Of a stretch of DNA of 64,000 nucleotides, positions 1 through 8,468 are shown one piece after another. The DNA is from Pseudolabrys sp. FHR47 (GTDB taxonomy: Bacteria; Pseudomonadota; Alphaproteobacteria; Rhizobiales; Xanthobacteraceae). The notes under the pieces are model-generated. The model was not told where the DNA came from and did no database searches. It saw only the letters and a program-made list of their open reading frames with translations. The first letter of the stretch is position 1. Each line of letters starts with the position of its first letter. A program made the position numbers and the translations under genes. The DNA lies in NCBI RefSeq assembly GCF_005153485.1, contig NZ_CP039740.1, forward strand, positions 1,243,001-1,307,000, written 5' to 3'.

Positions 1-104
1 TCAATCCAGCGTCCCGATAACCGTTAGAGCCGAATATGTCGCAATTGCGACCACGGAGAGCATGGAAGATACCGGCAAAACTCGTATCAAAAACGCTAAC
101 GCGA

Positions 105-1214
105 TCACGGCTCGAAGGCGGGCGGCGGCGGCAGCGTCGATGCAACATAAGCGGCAGCCTTGAACAGGTCGCCCATGCCGGTACGGCCGATGCCGACGAG
201 GCGCGCCAGCGCCAGATCGACCTCGGCGGCCTGGGCGCGCGTCGCCTTGGCCTTGAGCGTCGCGGCGCGCGTCTCGATGCCGAGCGCGCGCAGCAGCCGC
301 GATTGCGTGATCGGGCCGTAGCCCTTGGCGCCCATCAGTTCGACGGCGCGTGTCAGCGGCTCGAAATCGACATGCGCGGTAAGATCGACTTCGCCGGGCT
401 CGCGCAGCGGATCGGCATAAGCGTGCTTGCCGACGGCCTGCAGTGTGTCGCCGAAATCGGTTTCCGAATGGCCGTAGTCGATCACCAGCGCGGCGCTGCC
501 TTGCGTGACGCGGCGGCCGAGATCGATCGCGGCATTGTCACTGCGCCATTCGAAGATGGAGTCGATCGGCGCCTCGCGCGCCGCTTTCGGCAGCAGTACG
601 TCGATGTGCTTCATCGGCTCGGGGGCGAGCACGAAGGCGAAGCGGCCGTCCTCGCCGATGCCGACGCAGCGCTCGTGCCAGCCATCCTCGGCGCGCACCG
701 CCTGCGAGATCGGAATGGCGTCGAAGAATTCGTTGGCGACGATGATGGCCGGCCCGTCCGGCACATCGCGGATCGACTCGTACCAGCGGGTCTCGATCTT
801 GGTGGAGGCGAGCGTCTGCTGCTGCTGCTCGCGCAGCACCGGGGAGATTTCGACGAGATCGAGCACCACGGCGGCGCGAAAGGCCGGCACGACTTGCGCC
901 GCGCGCATCGCGTCCTTCATCAGCGTGCCGCGGCCGGGCCCGAGTTCGACGATGCGCACGCGCGACGGAGCGCCCATCTGCTTCCACACCGCCGACATCC
1001 AGATGCCGATCAGTTCACCGAACATCTGGCTCACTTCCGGCGCGGTGATGAAATCGCCGCGCGCACCGAGCGGGTCGCGCGTCACGTAATAGCCGTACTG
1101 CGGATGCGAGAGGCACAGGCCCATGTATTCCGACACCGGCATCGGCCCGGCCGCTTCGATGCGCCGGCGGATTTCGGCTTCGAGCGGCGTCGGTGCGTGC
1201 GGGGCGTCGTTCAT
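105..1214 (-). CDS. MidA/NDUFAF7-like SAM-dependent methyltransferase (COG1565)
   Basis: This 369-residue protein belongs to the class I methyltransferase family whose mitochondrial member, NDUFAF7/MidA, methylates an arginine of respiratory complex I. The bacterial substrate is not settled. Visible hallmarks are the N-terminal block with SEYMGLCLSHPQYGYY, the GDFITAPEVSQMFGE segment, and the SAM-binding ELGPGRGTLM motif. The open frame extends 38 codons further upstream, but that stretch overlaps the lgt gene. The start at 1214 (MNDAPHAPTP) leaves a 5-base gap after the lgt stop, so the two genes are probably one transcript with lgt first. Family assignment is firm; the role is inferred from homologues. 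Confidence 0.9.
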   Translation of the reverse strand: MNDAPHAPTPLEAEIRRRIEAAGPMPVSEYMGLCLSHPQYGYYVTRDPLGARGDFITAPEVSQMFGELIGIWMSAVWKQMGAPSRVRIVELGPGRGTLMKDAMRAAQVVPAFRAAVVLDLVEISPVLREQQQQTLASTKIETRWYESIRDVPDGPAIIVANEFFDAIPISQAVRAEDGWHERCVGIGEDGRFAFVLAPEPMKHIDVLLPKAAREAPIDSIFEWRSDNAAIDLGRRVTQGSAALVIDYGHSETDFGDTLQAVGKHAYADPLREPGEVDLTAHVDFEPLTRAVELMGAKGYGPITQSRLLRALGIETRAATLKAKATRAQAAEVDLALARLVGIGRTGMGDLFKAAAYVASTLPPPPAFEP

Positions 1215-1219
1215 GGTCG

Positions 1220-2047
1220 TCAGGACGCCTTGGCTTGGAGCGGGTGCTTCATCGCATAGACGATGAAACACAGGCCGACCAGGAACAAGGGGATCGACAG
1301 CAGTTGTCCCATCGTGGCGCCGCCCCACAGGAAGCCGAGCTGCGCGTCCGGCTCGCGGAAGAATTCGCAGAAGCTGCGCGCCATCGCATAGTAGCAGGCG
1401 AAGGAGCCGATGATCAGTCCCGGCTTCTTCAGCGCGCCGAAGCGGATCATCAGCGCCAGTAAGATGAACATGGCGAAGCCTTCGAGCCCGGCCTCATAGA
1501 TCTGGCTCGGATGGCGCGGCAGCGGCCCGCCATTGGGGAAGATCATCGCCCAAGGCACGTCGGTCGGCCGGCCCCACAATTCGCCGTTGATGAAATTGGC
1601 GATGCGGCCGAGGAAAATGCCGATCGGCGCCGCGGCGCAGGTCAAATCCCCTAAAGACATGATCGGAATGCCGCGCGCGCGGGCGAAAAGCACCACAGCG
1701 ACGACGCAGCCGGTAAAGCCGCCGTGGAACGACATCCCGCCATTCCACAGTTGGAAAATCTCGAGTGGGTGTGCGGCGAAATGCGGGAGATTGTAGAACA
1801 GCACATAGCCGGTACGGCCGCCGAGGATGATGCCGAGCGTCACCCAGAGCACGAAATCGTCGAAGTCGATGATCTTCAGCGGCGCGGGGCCGCCCCACAA
1901 ACGCTCGGTGCGGATCAGGTAACGCGAATACATCCAGCCGGCGATGATGCCGACGATATAGGCGAGCGCATACCACCGGATTGCGAACGGCCCGACCTGG
2001 ACCAGTACCGGATCGATATATGGAAACGGTATGACAAAAAGCGGCAT
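1220..2047 (-). CDS. lgt: Prolipoprotein diacylglyceryl transferase
   Basis: Lgt transfers diacylglycerol from phosphatidylglycerol to the lipobox cysteine of prolipoproteins in the inner membrane, the first step of lipoprotein maturation. The 275-residue product has about seven hydrophobic segments. It carries the family signatures [11 protein letters not shown] (catalytic His) and [15 protein letters not shown] (essential Arg/Asn). I chose the start at 2047 ([13 protein letters not shown]), which aligns with the usual N-terminus; the frame continues 16 codons upstream with no family resemblance. Lipoprotein substrates with clear lipoboxes occur in this window at 10.8-11.3 kb and 48.8 kb. 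Confidence 0.97.
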   Translation of the reverse strand: MPLFVIPFPYIDPVLVQVGPFAIRWYALAYIVGIIAGWMYSRYLIRTERLWGGPAPLKIIDFDDFVLWVTLGIILGGRTGYVLFYNLPHFAAHPLEIFQLWNGGMSFHGGFTGCVVAVVLFARARGIPIMSLGDLTCAAAPIGIFLGRIANFINGELWGRPTDVPWAMIFPNGGPLPRHPSQIYEAGLEGFAMFILLALMIRFGALKKPGLIIGSFACYYAMARSFCEFFREPDAQLGFLWGGATMGQLLSIPLFLVGLCFIVYAMKHPLQAKAS

Positions 2048-2194
2048 TGTCGTCCTTGGCAAAATATCGCGAGTCGCCCGGTAGGCTCTTAGCACGGCGT
2101 GTTATGATACTGGGACCTTGCAGGCTGGTGACCCAAGCGCCATTGTGATCCGTAACAGGCCCCGGGGAAACCTTCCTCAGCGGAGACATTGACG

Positions 2195-2485
2195 ATGGTT
2201 CAGACCAACAACCGCATTTTCGACGAGATGGCACGTCTCATGAATGACGCCGCCGGCGTGGCGCAGGGCGTGCGTCGCGAGTTCGACACCTTGTTCCGTG
2301 CCCAGGCCGAAAAGATGCTGCGCGACCTCGACGTGGTCTCGCGCGAGGAGTTCGAGGCGGTGAAGGAAATGGCCCGCCTCGCCCGTGAGGAGAACGAGGC
2401 GCTCAAGGCCCGCCTTGACGCGCTGGAGGCCAAAGCGGCCAAGCCGAAGAAGGCCAAGGAAGGCCCGGACGAGGGTGTGACCTGA
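2195..2485 (+). CDS. ubiK: UbiK-family accessory factor (BMFP domain)
   Basis: This 96-residue helical protein has the BMFP/YqiC pattern: an amphipathic N-terminal helix (RIFDEMARLMNDAAG), then a coiled coil (SREEFEAVKEMARLAREE), then a Lys/Ala-rich tail. In enterobacteria UbiK helps assemble the ubiquinone biosynthesis complex. In alphaproteobacteria the same fold is also called a membrane fusogenic protein, so the role here is by family only. GGAGA at 2182-2186 supports the ATG at 2195 rather than the in-frame TTG six bases upstream. The gene is divergent from lgt. Confidence 0.82.
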   Translation: MVQTNNRIFDEMARLMNDAAGVAQGVRREFDTLFRAQAEKMLRDLDVVSREEFEAVKEMARLAREENEALKARLDALEAKAAKPKKAKEGPDEGVT

Positions 2486-2500
2486 CCGTAGGCACACCTG

Positions 2501-2572
2501 TAGCCCGGATGGAGCGCAGCGCAATCCGAGGCAGTCGTCGATCCCGGGTTACGCTGCGCTTCACCCGGGCTA
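2501..2572. repeat. Palindromic intergenic repeat (TAGCCCGG...CCGGGCTA type)
   Basis: The ends TAGCCCGG (2501-2508) and CCGGGCTA (2565-2572) are complementary, and internal GCGCAGCG and CGCTGCGC blocks pair as well, giving a long imperfect stem-loop. This is the form of the dispersed repeats common between genes in Bradyrhizobium-like genomes. It lies between ubiK and rplY. Confidence 0.7.
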
Positions 2573-2590
2573 CGGGCTATCGCTCGCCAT

Positions 2591-2610
2591 CCTCCCCGAA
2601 GACGGGGAGG
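2591..2610. repeat. GC-rich hairpin, CCTCCCC...GGGGAGG type
   Basis: CCTCCCCG and CGGGGAGG form a perfect 8-bp stem with a 4-base loop. It is followed on the plus strand by GATAAAAAA, not by a T-run, so it is not a classical terminator for ubiK. The stem resembles the ACCCTCCCC and CCCTCTCCC hairpins at 22.0, 42.9 and 43.3 kb and is probably the same repeat class. Confidence 0.55.
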
Positions 2611-2777
2611 GATAAAAAAGGGCCTCCCGGCAGCCATTTTGCCCCCGGTTGCCCTTTTCGGCCTCCGCCGCTATAAGCCAGCCTGAACGCGGCCCCCGGC
2701 ACCCCTGGAGGCTTGCCGCGTATCGCAGGCGGCCCGCAAGTGCCGCCTTTTTCCGTTGATCTAGAAGGACTTAAGCT

Positions 2778-3491
2778 ATGGCCACCGTGCAAACTATGAA
2801 GGCGACGGTGCGTCCGAAGGCAGGCAAGGGGGCCTCCCGGGCAGCACGTTATTCCGGTCGCGTACCGGGCGTCATCTATGGCGACAACAAATCCCCCCTT
2901 TTGGTGCTCCTCGACCACGACGAGCTGAAGCAGCGCATCTATGCGGGCCGTTTCACCACGACCCTGTGCGAGCTCGATGTCGATGGCGAAAAGCATCGCG
3001 TCATCCCGCGCGACTACCAGCTCGACGCGCTCAAGGACCTGCCGATGCACGTCGACTTCCTGCGCGTGCCGGAAGGCGCCACGCTCCGCGTCAAGGTCGC
3101 GGTGCACGTGCTCAATGGTGACACCGCCCCGGGCGTGAAGCGCGGTGGTGCGGTCAACATCGTGACCCACTTCGTCAACCTCGAGTGCCCGGCCGACCGC
3201 ATCCCGCGTTCGATCGACGTCGATATCGGCGATCTCGAGATCAACCACTCGAAGCATCTGTCCGACGTGAAGCTGCCCGAAGGTGTGCGCGTGCTCACCC
3301 AGGGTGATCTCACGCTGGTCACCGTGGTGCCGCCGTCGGGTTACGCCGAAGAACTCAAGCAGCAGGCTGCTGCCGCTACCGCTGCCGCCGCTGCGCCCGC
3401 CGCTGGCGCCGCACCGGCTGCCGGCGCCGCGCCTGCCGCTGGCGCTGCCCCCGCCGCCGCGCCGGCCGCTGGCGCTCCGGCCAAGAAGTAA
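2778..3491 (+). CDS. rplY: 50S ribosomal protein L25/general stress protein Ctc
   Basis: This 237-residue protein is the long (CTC) form of L25, which binds 5S rRNA in the large subunit. The N-terminal L25 domain (about 1-95) contains GASRAARYSGRVPGVIYG and HVDFLRV. The Ctc beta domain follows to about 190. The last 45 residues are a low-complexity tail of Ala/Pro/Gly repeats (PAAGA units) ending in PAKK, which is common in alphaproteobacterial L25. The start has AGAAGGA upstream. The next gene is pth, the usual rplY-pth-ychF order. Confidence 0.97.
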   Translation: MATVQTMKATVRPKAGKGASRAARYSGRVPGVIYGDNKSPLLVLLDHDELKQRIYAGRFTTTLCELDVDGEKHRVIPRDYQLDALKDLPMHVDFLRVPEGATLRVKVAVHVLNGDTAPGVKRGGAVNIVTHFVNLECPADRIPRSIDVDIGDLEINHSKHLSDVKLPEGVRVLTQGDLTLVTVVPPSGYAEELKQQAAAATAAAAAPAAGAAPAAGAAPAAGAAPAAAPAAGAPAKK

Positions 3492-3528
3492 GCGACAGCC
3501 GCTTTCCGGCTGTCTGTCGTCGCGAAAG

Positions 3529-3560
3529 ATCCCGTCCCGGTCCTGCCGGGGCGGGATTTT
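3529..3560 (+). terminator. Rho-independent terminator after rplY
   Basis: A 12-bp stem (ATCCCGTCCCGG with CCGGGGCGGGAT, one G-T wobble), a 5-base loop and TTTT follow the rplY stop. It would separate or attenuate transcription into pth, which starts 49 bases later with its own GAGGAGG. Confidence 0.8.
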
Positions 3561-3608
3561 ACCAAGCGACTGCTCTTTCAACCGATCTCTTGAGGAGGCG
3601 GCAAAGCC

Positions 3609-4220
3609 ATGCTGCTCCTTGTCGGCCTCGGCAACCCCGGCACCCGCTACGCCGGCAACCGTCACAACATCGGCTTCATGGCGGTGGAGGCGATCGCGCG
3701 TCGCCACAACATCGCGCCGTGGCGCAAACGCTTTCAGGGTGTCGCCGTCGAAGGCAATGTGGCGGGTCAGAAAGTTCTGCTGCTGCTGCCGGGTACTTTC
3801 ATGAACGAGTCCGGCCGCGCGGTATCGGACGCGCTCGGCTTCTACAAGCTGTCGGTGAACGACGTCATCGTGTTTCATGACGAGCTCGAGCTGCCACCGC
3901 TCAAAGTGCGGGTGAAGGCGGGTGGCGGCATTGCCGGTCACAACGGTTTGCGCTCGATCTCCCAGCACATCGGCAACGAGTATCGCCGCGTGCGCCTGGG
4001 CATCGGCCATCCGGGCGACAAGAAGCTGGTCGAGCGCTATGTGCTGGCCGATTTCGCCAAGGACGAATGGGCCGGTGTCGAGGCCTTGTGCGACATCGTT
4101 GCCGACAACGTTTCGCTGCTCATCGAGGGCAAGGATTCGAGCTTCCAGAACAAGATTCATCTCACCATGACGGCCAAGGGATACGGCGACGACAAGGAAC
4201 AGCCGGCGCCCGATGCCTGA
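3609..4220 (+). CDS. pth: Peptidyl-tRNA hydrolase
   Basis: Pth cleaves the ester bond of peptidyl-tRNAs that drop off ribosomes, recycling the tRNA in the cytoplasm. The 203-residue product has the conserved start [19 protein letters not shown], which contains the catalytic His (residue 19). It also has HDELELP with the supporting Asp, and the [13 protein letters not shown] loop that contacts the tRNA. Length matches the family. A GAGGAGG ribosome site lies before the ATG. ychF follows after 26 bases, a pairing widely conserved in bacteria. Confidence 0.97.
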   Translation: MLLLVGLGNPGTRYAGNRHNIGFMAVEAIARRHNIAPWRKRFQGVAVEGNVAGQKVLLLLPGTFMNESGRAVSDALGFYKLSVNDVIVFHDELELPPLKVRVKAGGGIAGHNGLRSISQHIGNEYRRVRLGIGHPGDKKLVERYVLADFAKDEWAGVEALCDIVADNVSLLIEGKDSSFQNKIHLTMTAKGYGDDKEQPAPDA

Positions 4221-4246
4221 ACAGACAATGATGTGGAACTGATCAA

Positions 4247-5344
4247 ATGGGATTCAAATGCGGTATCGTCGGCCTGCCCAATGTCGGCAAGTCGACTCTG
4301 TTCAATGCGCTGACGCAGACGGCGGCGGCACAGGCCGCTAATTATCCATTCTGCACCATCGAGCCGAATGTCGGCGAAATCGCCGTGCCGGATGCGCGGA
4401 TGGAAAAGCTCGCGGCCATTGCCAAGTCGGGCCAGATCCTGCCGACGCGCATCACCTTCGTCGATATCGCCGGCCTGGTGCGCGGCGCTTCCAAGGGTGA
4501 AGGTCTCGGCAACCAGTTCCTCGCCAACATTCGCGAGGTGGACGCCATTGTCCACGTCGTGCGCTGCTTCGAGGACGATGACATCACCCATGTCGAAGGC
4601 AAGATCGATCCGATCGCCGATATCGACATCATCGAGACCGAATTGATGCTGGCCGATCTCGAAAGTCTCGAGAAGCGCGTTGATGCGCTCGAGAAGAAAG
4701 CCAAGGGCAACGACAAGGAGGCCAAGGAGACCCTCGATCTGGTCAAGCGCTGCCTCGTTCCCTTGCGTGACGGCAAGCCGGCGCGCATCGTCGAGCGCAA
4801 GCCGGAGGAGGAAAAGCTGTTTCATTCGCTGGGCCTTCTGACCTCGGCGCCCGTGTTGTATGCATGCAATGTCGACGAGGCCCACGCGGCGACCGGCAAC
4901 GAGTTTTCCAAGCGCGTCGAAGCTCGCGCCAAGGAAGAGGGCGCTGTCGCGGTGGTGATTTCGGCCAAGATCGAGTCCGAAATCGCGACGCTGCCTGAGA
5001 GCGAGCGCGCCGACTATCTCGAGGCCGTGGGCCTCAAGGAAACCGGCCTCGATCGCCTGGTGCAGGCCGGCTACAAGCTCTTGCATCTCGTGACCTACTT
5101 CACCGTCGGTCCGAAGGAGACGCGGGCCTGGACCATCACCCAGGGCACCAAGGCGCCGGCGGCGGCGGGCGTCATTCATAGCGATTTCGAGAAGGGGTTC
5201 ATCCGCGCCGAGACCATCGCCTATGACGACTACATTGCCTACAGCGGTGAAGCCGGTGCGCGCGATGCTGGCAAGATGCGCCTGGAAGGTAAGGAATACG
5301 TCGTCAATGACGGCGACGTGATGCATTTCAGGTTTGCGAACTGA
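4247..5344 (+). CDS. ychF: Redox-regulated ATPase YchF (Obg family)
   Basis: YchF is an Obg-like P-loop protein that prefers ATP and binds ribosomes. It is linked to stress control rather than to an essential translation step. The 365-residue product has the P-loop GLPNVGKST (residues 9-17), the switch DIAGLVRGASKGEGLGNQFL, the NVDE box in place of the GTPase NKxD, and a C-terminal TGS domain ending VNDGDVMHFRFAN. Its unusual neighbour is an AT-rich gene that starts 8 bases after its stop. Confidence 0.97.
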   Translation: MGFKCGIVGLPNVGKSTLFNALTQTAAAQAANYPFCTIEPNVGEIAVPDARMEKLAAIAKSGQILPTRITFVDIAGLVRGASKGEGLGNQFLANIREVDAIVHVVRCFEDDDITHVEGKIDPIADIDIIETELMLADLESLEKRVDALEKKAKGNDKEAKETLDLVKRCLVPLRDGKPARIVERKPEEEKLFHSLGLLTSAPVLYACNVDEAHAATGNEFSKRVEARAKEEGAVAVVISAKIESEIATLPESERADYLEAVGLKETGLDRLVQAGYKLLHLVTYFTVGPKETRAWTITQGTKAPAAAGVIHSDFEKGFIRAETIAYDDYIAYSGEAGARDAGKMRLEGKEYVVNDGDVMHFRFAN

Positions 5345-5352
5345 GAAAACCA

Positions 5353-5817
5353 ATGGCCTATCTGCAAGAGCAAGTTTTGTCTTATGTTCTTGCTGATCCA
5401 ACTTTGTTTGTTGCAGAAGAACGCTCTCTGCATTTTGGCGATGGATTGGATGACAATTGGTGGATTGATCTCCTCATAGTCGACCCGTGGCAGAAAATAT
5501 TCTTTCTTGGAGAAGTTACTTATGATCCGAGGCCGCGGCGTCTCGTTGAGAAGCTGAAAAAATTCTCTTTGACGAAACCAGTGGTGCTTACAAAGTTAGG
5601 GCGGTCTGGAGCGCCGGAGGGCTGGGACATTCGCCCGTGGCTGTTCATACGCGAAGAGACGCTCGGCTACATTCTTCAAAGGTTGCCTGAAGAGTGCAAA
5701 CCAAGGATCACCTTCTTGGAGCAAACGCTTGAGCCTTGGAAGTATGAGAAAATTCGGAAAGAAGGTAAGGAGCCTGGAAGGCCATACCCGAATTTGAGCC
5801 TTGAATACCAAGAATAG
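5353..5817 (+). CDS. Unrecognised AT-rich accessory protein, possibly nuclease-like
   Basis: I do not recognise this 154-residue protein. It is clearly richer in A/T than its neighbours and has many Lys, Trp and Phe codons, which suggests horizontal acquisition. It begins 8 bases after ychF and ends just before a MaoC gene, so it sits inside an otherwise ordinary gene run and would share the ychF transcript. The core segment WWIDLLIVDPWQKIFFLGEVTYD looks like the beta-strand, acidic-residue, E-x-x arrangement of PD-(D/E)XK nuclease folds, but the usual final Lys is a Thr. That reading is only a suggestion. Confidence 0.75.
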   Translation: MAYLQEQVLSYVLADPTLFVAEERSLHFGDGLDDNWWIDLLIVDPWQKIFFLGEVTYDPRPRRLVEKLKKFSLTKPVVLTKLGRSGAPEGWDIRPWLFIREETLGYILQRLPEECKPRITFLEQTLEPWKYEKIRKEGKEPGRPYPNLSLEYQE

Positions 5818-5838
5818 GCAAGTAGAAGACTTTTTGTG

Positions 5839-6300
5839 ATGGCAAAGCTCCACTTCGAAGACTTCACGGCCGGCGACGTCGCCATTTACGGGCCGCGCCA
5901 TGTGACGCGCGAGGAGATCATCGCCTTCGCCGCCGAGTTCGATCCGCAGCCGATGCACCTTGATGAGGCGGCCGGTGCCGCCTCGCTACTGGGTGGGCTC
6001 GGTGGATCGGGCTGGCATGCCTGCTCGCTGCTGATGCGCATGATCGCCGACGGCTTCATTCTCAATTCGACGTCGATGGGCAGCCCCGGTGTCGAGGAGG
6101 TGCGCTGGCTCAAGCCCCTGCGCCCCGGCGTCAATCTCCGGGTCCGCGCCACGGTCATGGAAACGCGCGTCTCGAAAAGCCGTCCCGACATGGGCATCGT
6201 CCGGATGACGTTCGAGATGATCGACGATGCCGACGCGGTGGTCACGACCATGATCTCGAGCCTGATGATGGGCCGGCGCAATGCCGGAGCCGCGGCATGA
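5839..6300 (+). CDS. MaoC-family hot-dog dehydratase/hydratase, first of pair
   Basis: This 153-residue hot-dog fold protein resembles (R)-specific enoyl-CoA hydratases. The catalytic region FAAEFDPQPMHLDEA carries the Asp/His pair, and GWHACSLLMRM matches the following helix. The frame also contains a GTG directly before the ATG; the ATG at 5839 is chosen. The stop overlaps the next MaoC gene in ATGA, implying translational coupling, and the two products may work as a heterodimer. The acyl-CoA substrate cannot be read from the sequence. Confidence 0.9.
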   Translation: MAKLHFEDFTAGDVAIYGPRHVTREEIIAFAAEFDPQPMHLDEAAGAASLLGGLGGSGWHACSLLMRMIADGFILNSTSMGSPGVEEVRWLKPLRPGVNLRVRATVMETRVSKSRPDMGIVRMTFEMIDDADAVVTTMISSLMMGRRNAGAAA

Positions 6301-6773
6301 AGTACTTTGACGATCTGCGCGTCGGCGACGTGCTGATGACCGGCAGCCACACCTTCAATGCGGAGGAAATTAAATCCTTCGCCACACGGTTCGATCCGCA
6401 GCTCTTCCACATGGACGAAGACGCGGCGGCGAATTCACATTTCGGCGCGCTGTGCGCGTCGGGCTGGCACACCGCGGCGGCGTGGATGCGGCTGATGATC
6501 GACCAGCAGCGCGAAACTTTGGACGCCATGACGGTCCGCGGCGAACCGATTCCGCAGCGAGGCCCGGCCCTCGGCTTGCGCGATTTGAAGTGGCTGAGGC
6601 CGGTTTACGTCGGCGACACCATCACCTATCGATCGGAAGTGACCGAGTTGCGGGTATCGAACAGCCGTCCAGGCTTCGGCCTGCTGACGCTCTTGACCAC
6701 AGGCGTCAATCAGGACGGTGCCGCGGTCATATCGTTCTACAGCACGACATTCGCCGAGCGCCGCGCCGTCTGA
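6297..6773 (+). CDS. MaoC-family hot-dog dehydratase/hydratase, second of pair
   Basis: This 158-residue relative of the preceding gene has FATRFDPQLFHMDED as its active-site block and SGWHTAAAWMRLM after it. A longer loop (MTVRGEPIPQRGPALGLRD) is inserted before the central strand. It starts within the ATGA that ends the previous gene. Tandem MaoC genes of this type are frequent in Hyphomicrobiales. Both copies keep the Asp and His expected for catalysis, so neither looks like a degenerate partner. Confidence 0.9.
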   Translation: MKYFDDLRVGDVLMTGSHTFNAEEIKSFATRFDPQLFHMDEDAAANSHFGALCASGWHTAAAWMRLMIDQQRETLDAMTVRGEPIPQRGPALGLRDLKWLRPVYVGDTITYRSEVTELRVSNSRPGFGLLTLLTTGVNQDGAAVISFYSTTFAERRAV

Positions 6774-6777
6774 GGCG

Positions 6778-7179
6778 TCAGCGCGTTTTGGTGGTCGCAT
6801 GCCGCACGATCGCCGACGGCAGCACGTCGAGATAGGGGCCGAGCAGGAAGGCTTCGCCTGAACCCGAGCCGTACAGCCTGTCATGGGTATCGATCATCGC
6901 GCGCACGGGCTTCGCGCAGGCCGGGATGGAGTCGATGATCAGGTCGTTGATCGCCGCCGGGCGCACGTCGCCATCATAGCGTGGGTCCGACGAGACCTTG
7001 CGGACAATGCAGTCCGTCGCGCGTTGCACAAGCGGCAGCAGCGCCGTTTCCTTCTGGCGCATCGATACGTCGGGCATCGGCGCCGGCGCGAAGGCGAGGT
7101 CGGTGCGGCCATCCAGCGAGACGGTGGTGGCGGGCGAACTCAGGACAAGCGACAAGCCGATCAGGGATTCGACGATCAT
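6778..7179 (-). CDS. Exported hypothetical protein
   Basis: I do not recognise this protein. With the start at 7179 it has 133 residues and opens with a hydrophobic segment (MIVESLIGLSLVLSS) that looks like a signal peptide. Two Cys (in DCIVRK and PACAKP) could form a disulfide. The frame stays open 40 codons further upstream, but those residues are Arg-rich and look non-native; no strong ribosome site favours either start. It is convergent with the MaoC pair and leaves only 4 bases between stops. Confidence 0.65.
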   Translation of the reverse strand: MIVESLIGLSLVLSSPATTVSLDGRTDLAFAPAPMPDVSMRQKETALLPLVQRATDCIVRKVSSDPRYDGDVRPAAINDLIIDSIPACAKPVRAMIDTHDRLYGSGSGEAFLLGPYLDVLPSAIVRHATTKTR

Positions 7180-7437
7180 CGGTGAAGTAGCCCCGCGAAT
7201 CGATGGTCCAATATTGGTAACGCAGGCGTTGTTCATTCGCATCCGAAACCGCGCCGGCGATAGGCGCCGCGACGGCGCATATCGGGCTAACCGATTCATT
7301 TGATTCAGGCTTTCGCGCTTATTTATTTTTCAGCCGCTTGAATTATTCGGCGACGTTTTGTGATGGGCCGCGTTTCGTTATGGCGGAACGCTTTGCGGGA
7401 TGCGGCGTTCTTCCGGCTTAACGAGGAGTAGACCCCA

Positions 7438-7836
7438 ATGAAGCGCATTACCTTGCTGCGTGGCGGCCGCATGGCTGCGGCGGCTGCCGTTCTGCTGGCG
7501 GGTGCCGGTATGGCCTCGGCGCAGACCACCGTCATCACCACGCAACCGGCGACGAGCGGCGCGGTCGTCTCGACCACCGAGCGCCTTGAACTGACGCCGG
7601 TGCAGCGCCAGACCATCTATCGCACGATCGTTCGCGAGCGCGTCGCCCCGGCGCAGGCGACGGTCGAGTACCGTGTCGGCACACGGATCCCGCAAAGCAC
7701 GACGTTGTACGCCGTGCCGCAGGAGGTCGCGGTCGAAGTGCCGGCGATCCAGTCCTACAAATACATGGTCGTGAACAACCGGGTGCTGCTGGTCGACCCG
7801 GCCACCAGCCAGGTCGTGGCGGAAGTGGTGGACTGA
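7438..7836 (+). CDS. DUF1236-family exported protein
   Basis: This 132-residue protein has a signal peptide (cleavage near ASAQT, residues about 25-29). The mature part matches the DUF1236 pattern: LTPVQRQTIYRTIVRERV, then VGTRIPQSTTLYAVPQEV, then YKYMVVNNRVLLVDPATSQVV. The family is common in Bradyrhizobium-like bacteria, is periplasmic and has no known activity. GAGGAG lies upstream of the ATG, and a strong terminator follows 60 bases after the stop. Confidence 0.9.
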   Translation: MKRITLLRGGRMAAAAAVLLAGAGMASAQTTVITTQPATSGAVVSTTERLELTPVQRQTIYRTIVRERVAPAQATVEYRVGTRIPQSTTLYAVPQEVAVEVPAIQSYKYMVVNNRVLLVDPATSQVVAEVVD

Positions 7837-7898
7837 TCGCGGACCGGCCCGATGCCGGATATCGGCCCGCTGCTGGATATCGGGCCTACTTCCAAAAG

Positions 7899-7927
7899 GC
7901 CGTCCGCCGCCGGACGGTCTTTTTTTT
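7899..7927 (+). terminator. Rho-independent terminator after DUF1236 gene
   Basis: A 7-bp stem, CCGTCCG with CGGACGG and a CCGC loop, is followed by T, C and eight T residues. This is the clearest plus-strand intrinsic terminator in the window. Confidence 0.9.
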
Positions 7928-8037
7928 ACGTCGTGGTGATGTGGGGGTGGATTGAAGAGCGCCCGCGCTTGAGCAGTCGGAAGCTGGATTTCCAGGGTCG
8001 GCAAGGCCATAATGCCATGCGCGAGGAGTTTGTGGCG

Positions 8038-8307
8038 ATGTCGATGATTAACTACCGGGCCCCGTCCGAGCTGTTTCCGAGCCGGAGTCGGAAGTCGCGC
8101 CGTCCGATTGGATATAGGCGTTTTTCCACCGCCGCCGAAGCGATCCGTTTTGCCATCGAGGAATTGCCTCCTGAACTGCTGCTCGGGGCCTATCTCGAGG
8201 TCGAGGAAAAGCGCTTTGACGGCAATGGCATCCGGCAGCTCTACGACAGCACCGACTACCCTTTGCCGCGCAAAGCCGTGCGGGCCGGCAAGGCCGCCGC
8301 GAACTAA
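8038..8307 (+). CDS. Conserved hypothetical small protein
   Basis: This 89-residue basic protein of unknown function begins MSMINYRAPSELFPSR. GAGGAG at 8023-8028 is nine bases before the ATG at 8038 and decides this start over longer in-frame options that would run back through the upstream terminator. The central helix AAEAIRFAIEELPPELLLGAYLEVEE resembles short orphan proteins of Bradyrhizobium-type genomes. No membrane segment or signal peptide is visible. Confidence 0.75.
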   Translation: MSMINYRAPSELFPSRSRKSRRPIGYRRFSTAAEAIRFAIEELPPELLLGAYLEVEEKRFDGNGIRQLYDSTDYPLPRKAVRAGKAAAN

Positions 8308-8468
8308 GCATTAACCCTGCCTGAATTTCTGACCCTTTGTTGCAGATTTGTGATCTGCATCACGGAACGGTCATGCTTTAGCCGTGTTTACTACGCGATA
8401 AGACGGCCCCCTGCGATTACCGCAGCCGGGCGTTCTGACAACTCGAAACCGGATTTGGAGACGCGGCC

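Noticed and set aside
3363..3488. Repeats in the end of rplY considered as a variable tandem repeat
   Set aside because: They encode the normal Ala/Pro-rich tail of alphaproteobacterial L25.
2577..4160. Long minus-strand frame opposite rplY and pth
   Set aside because: Antisense shadow; both plus-strand genes are certain.
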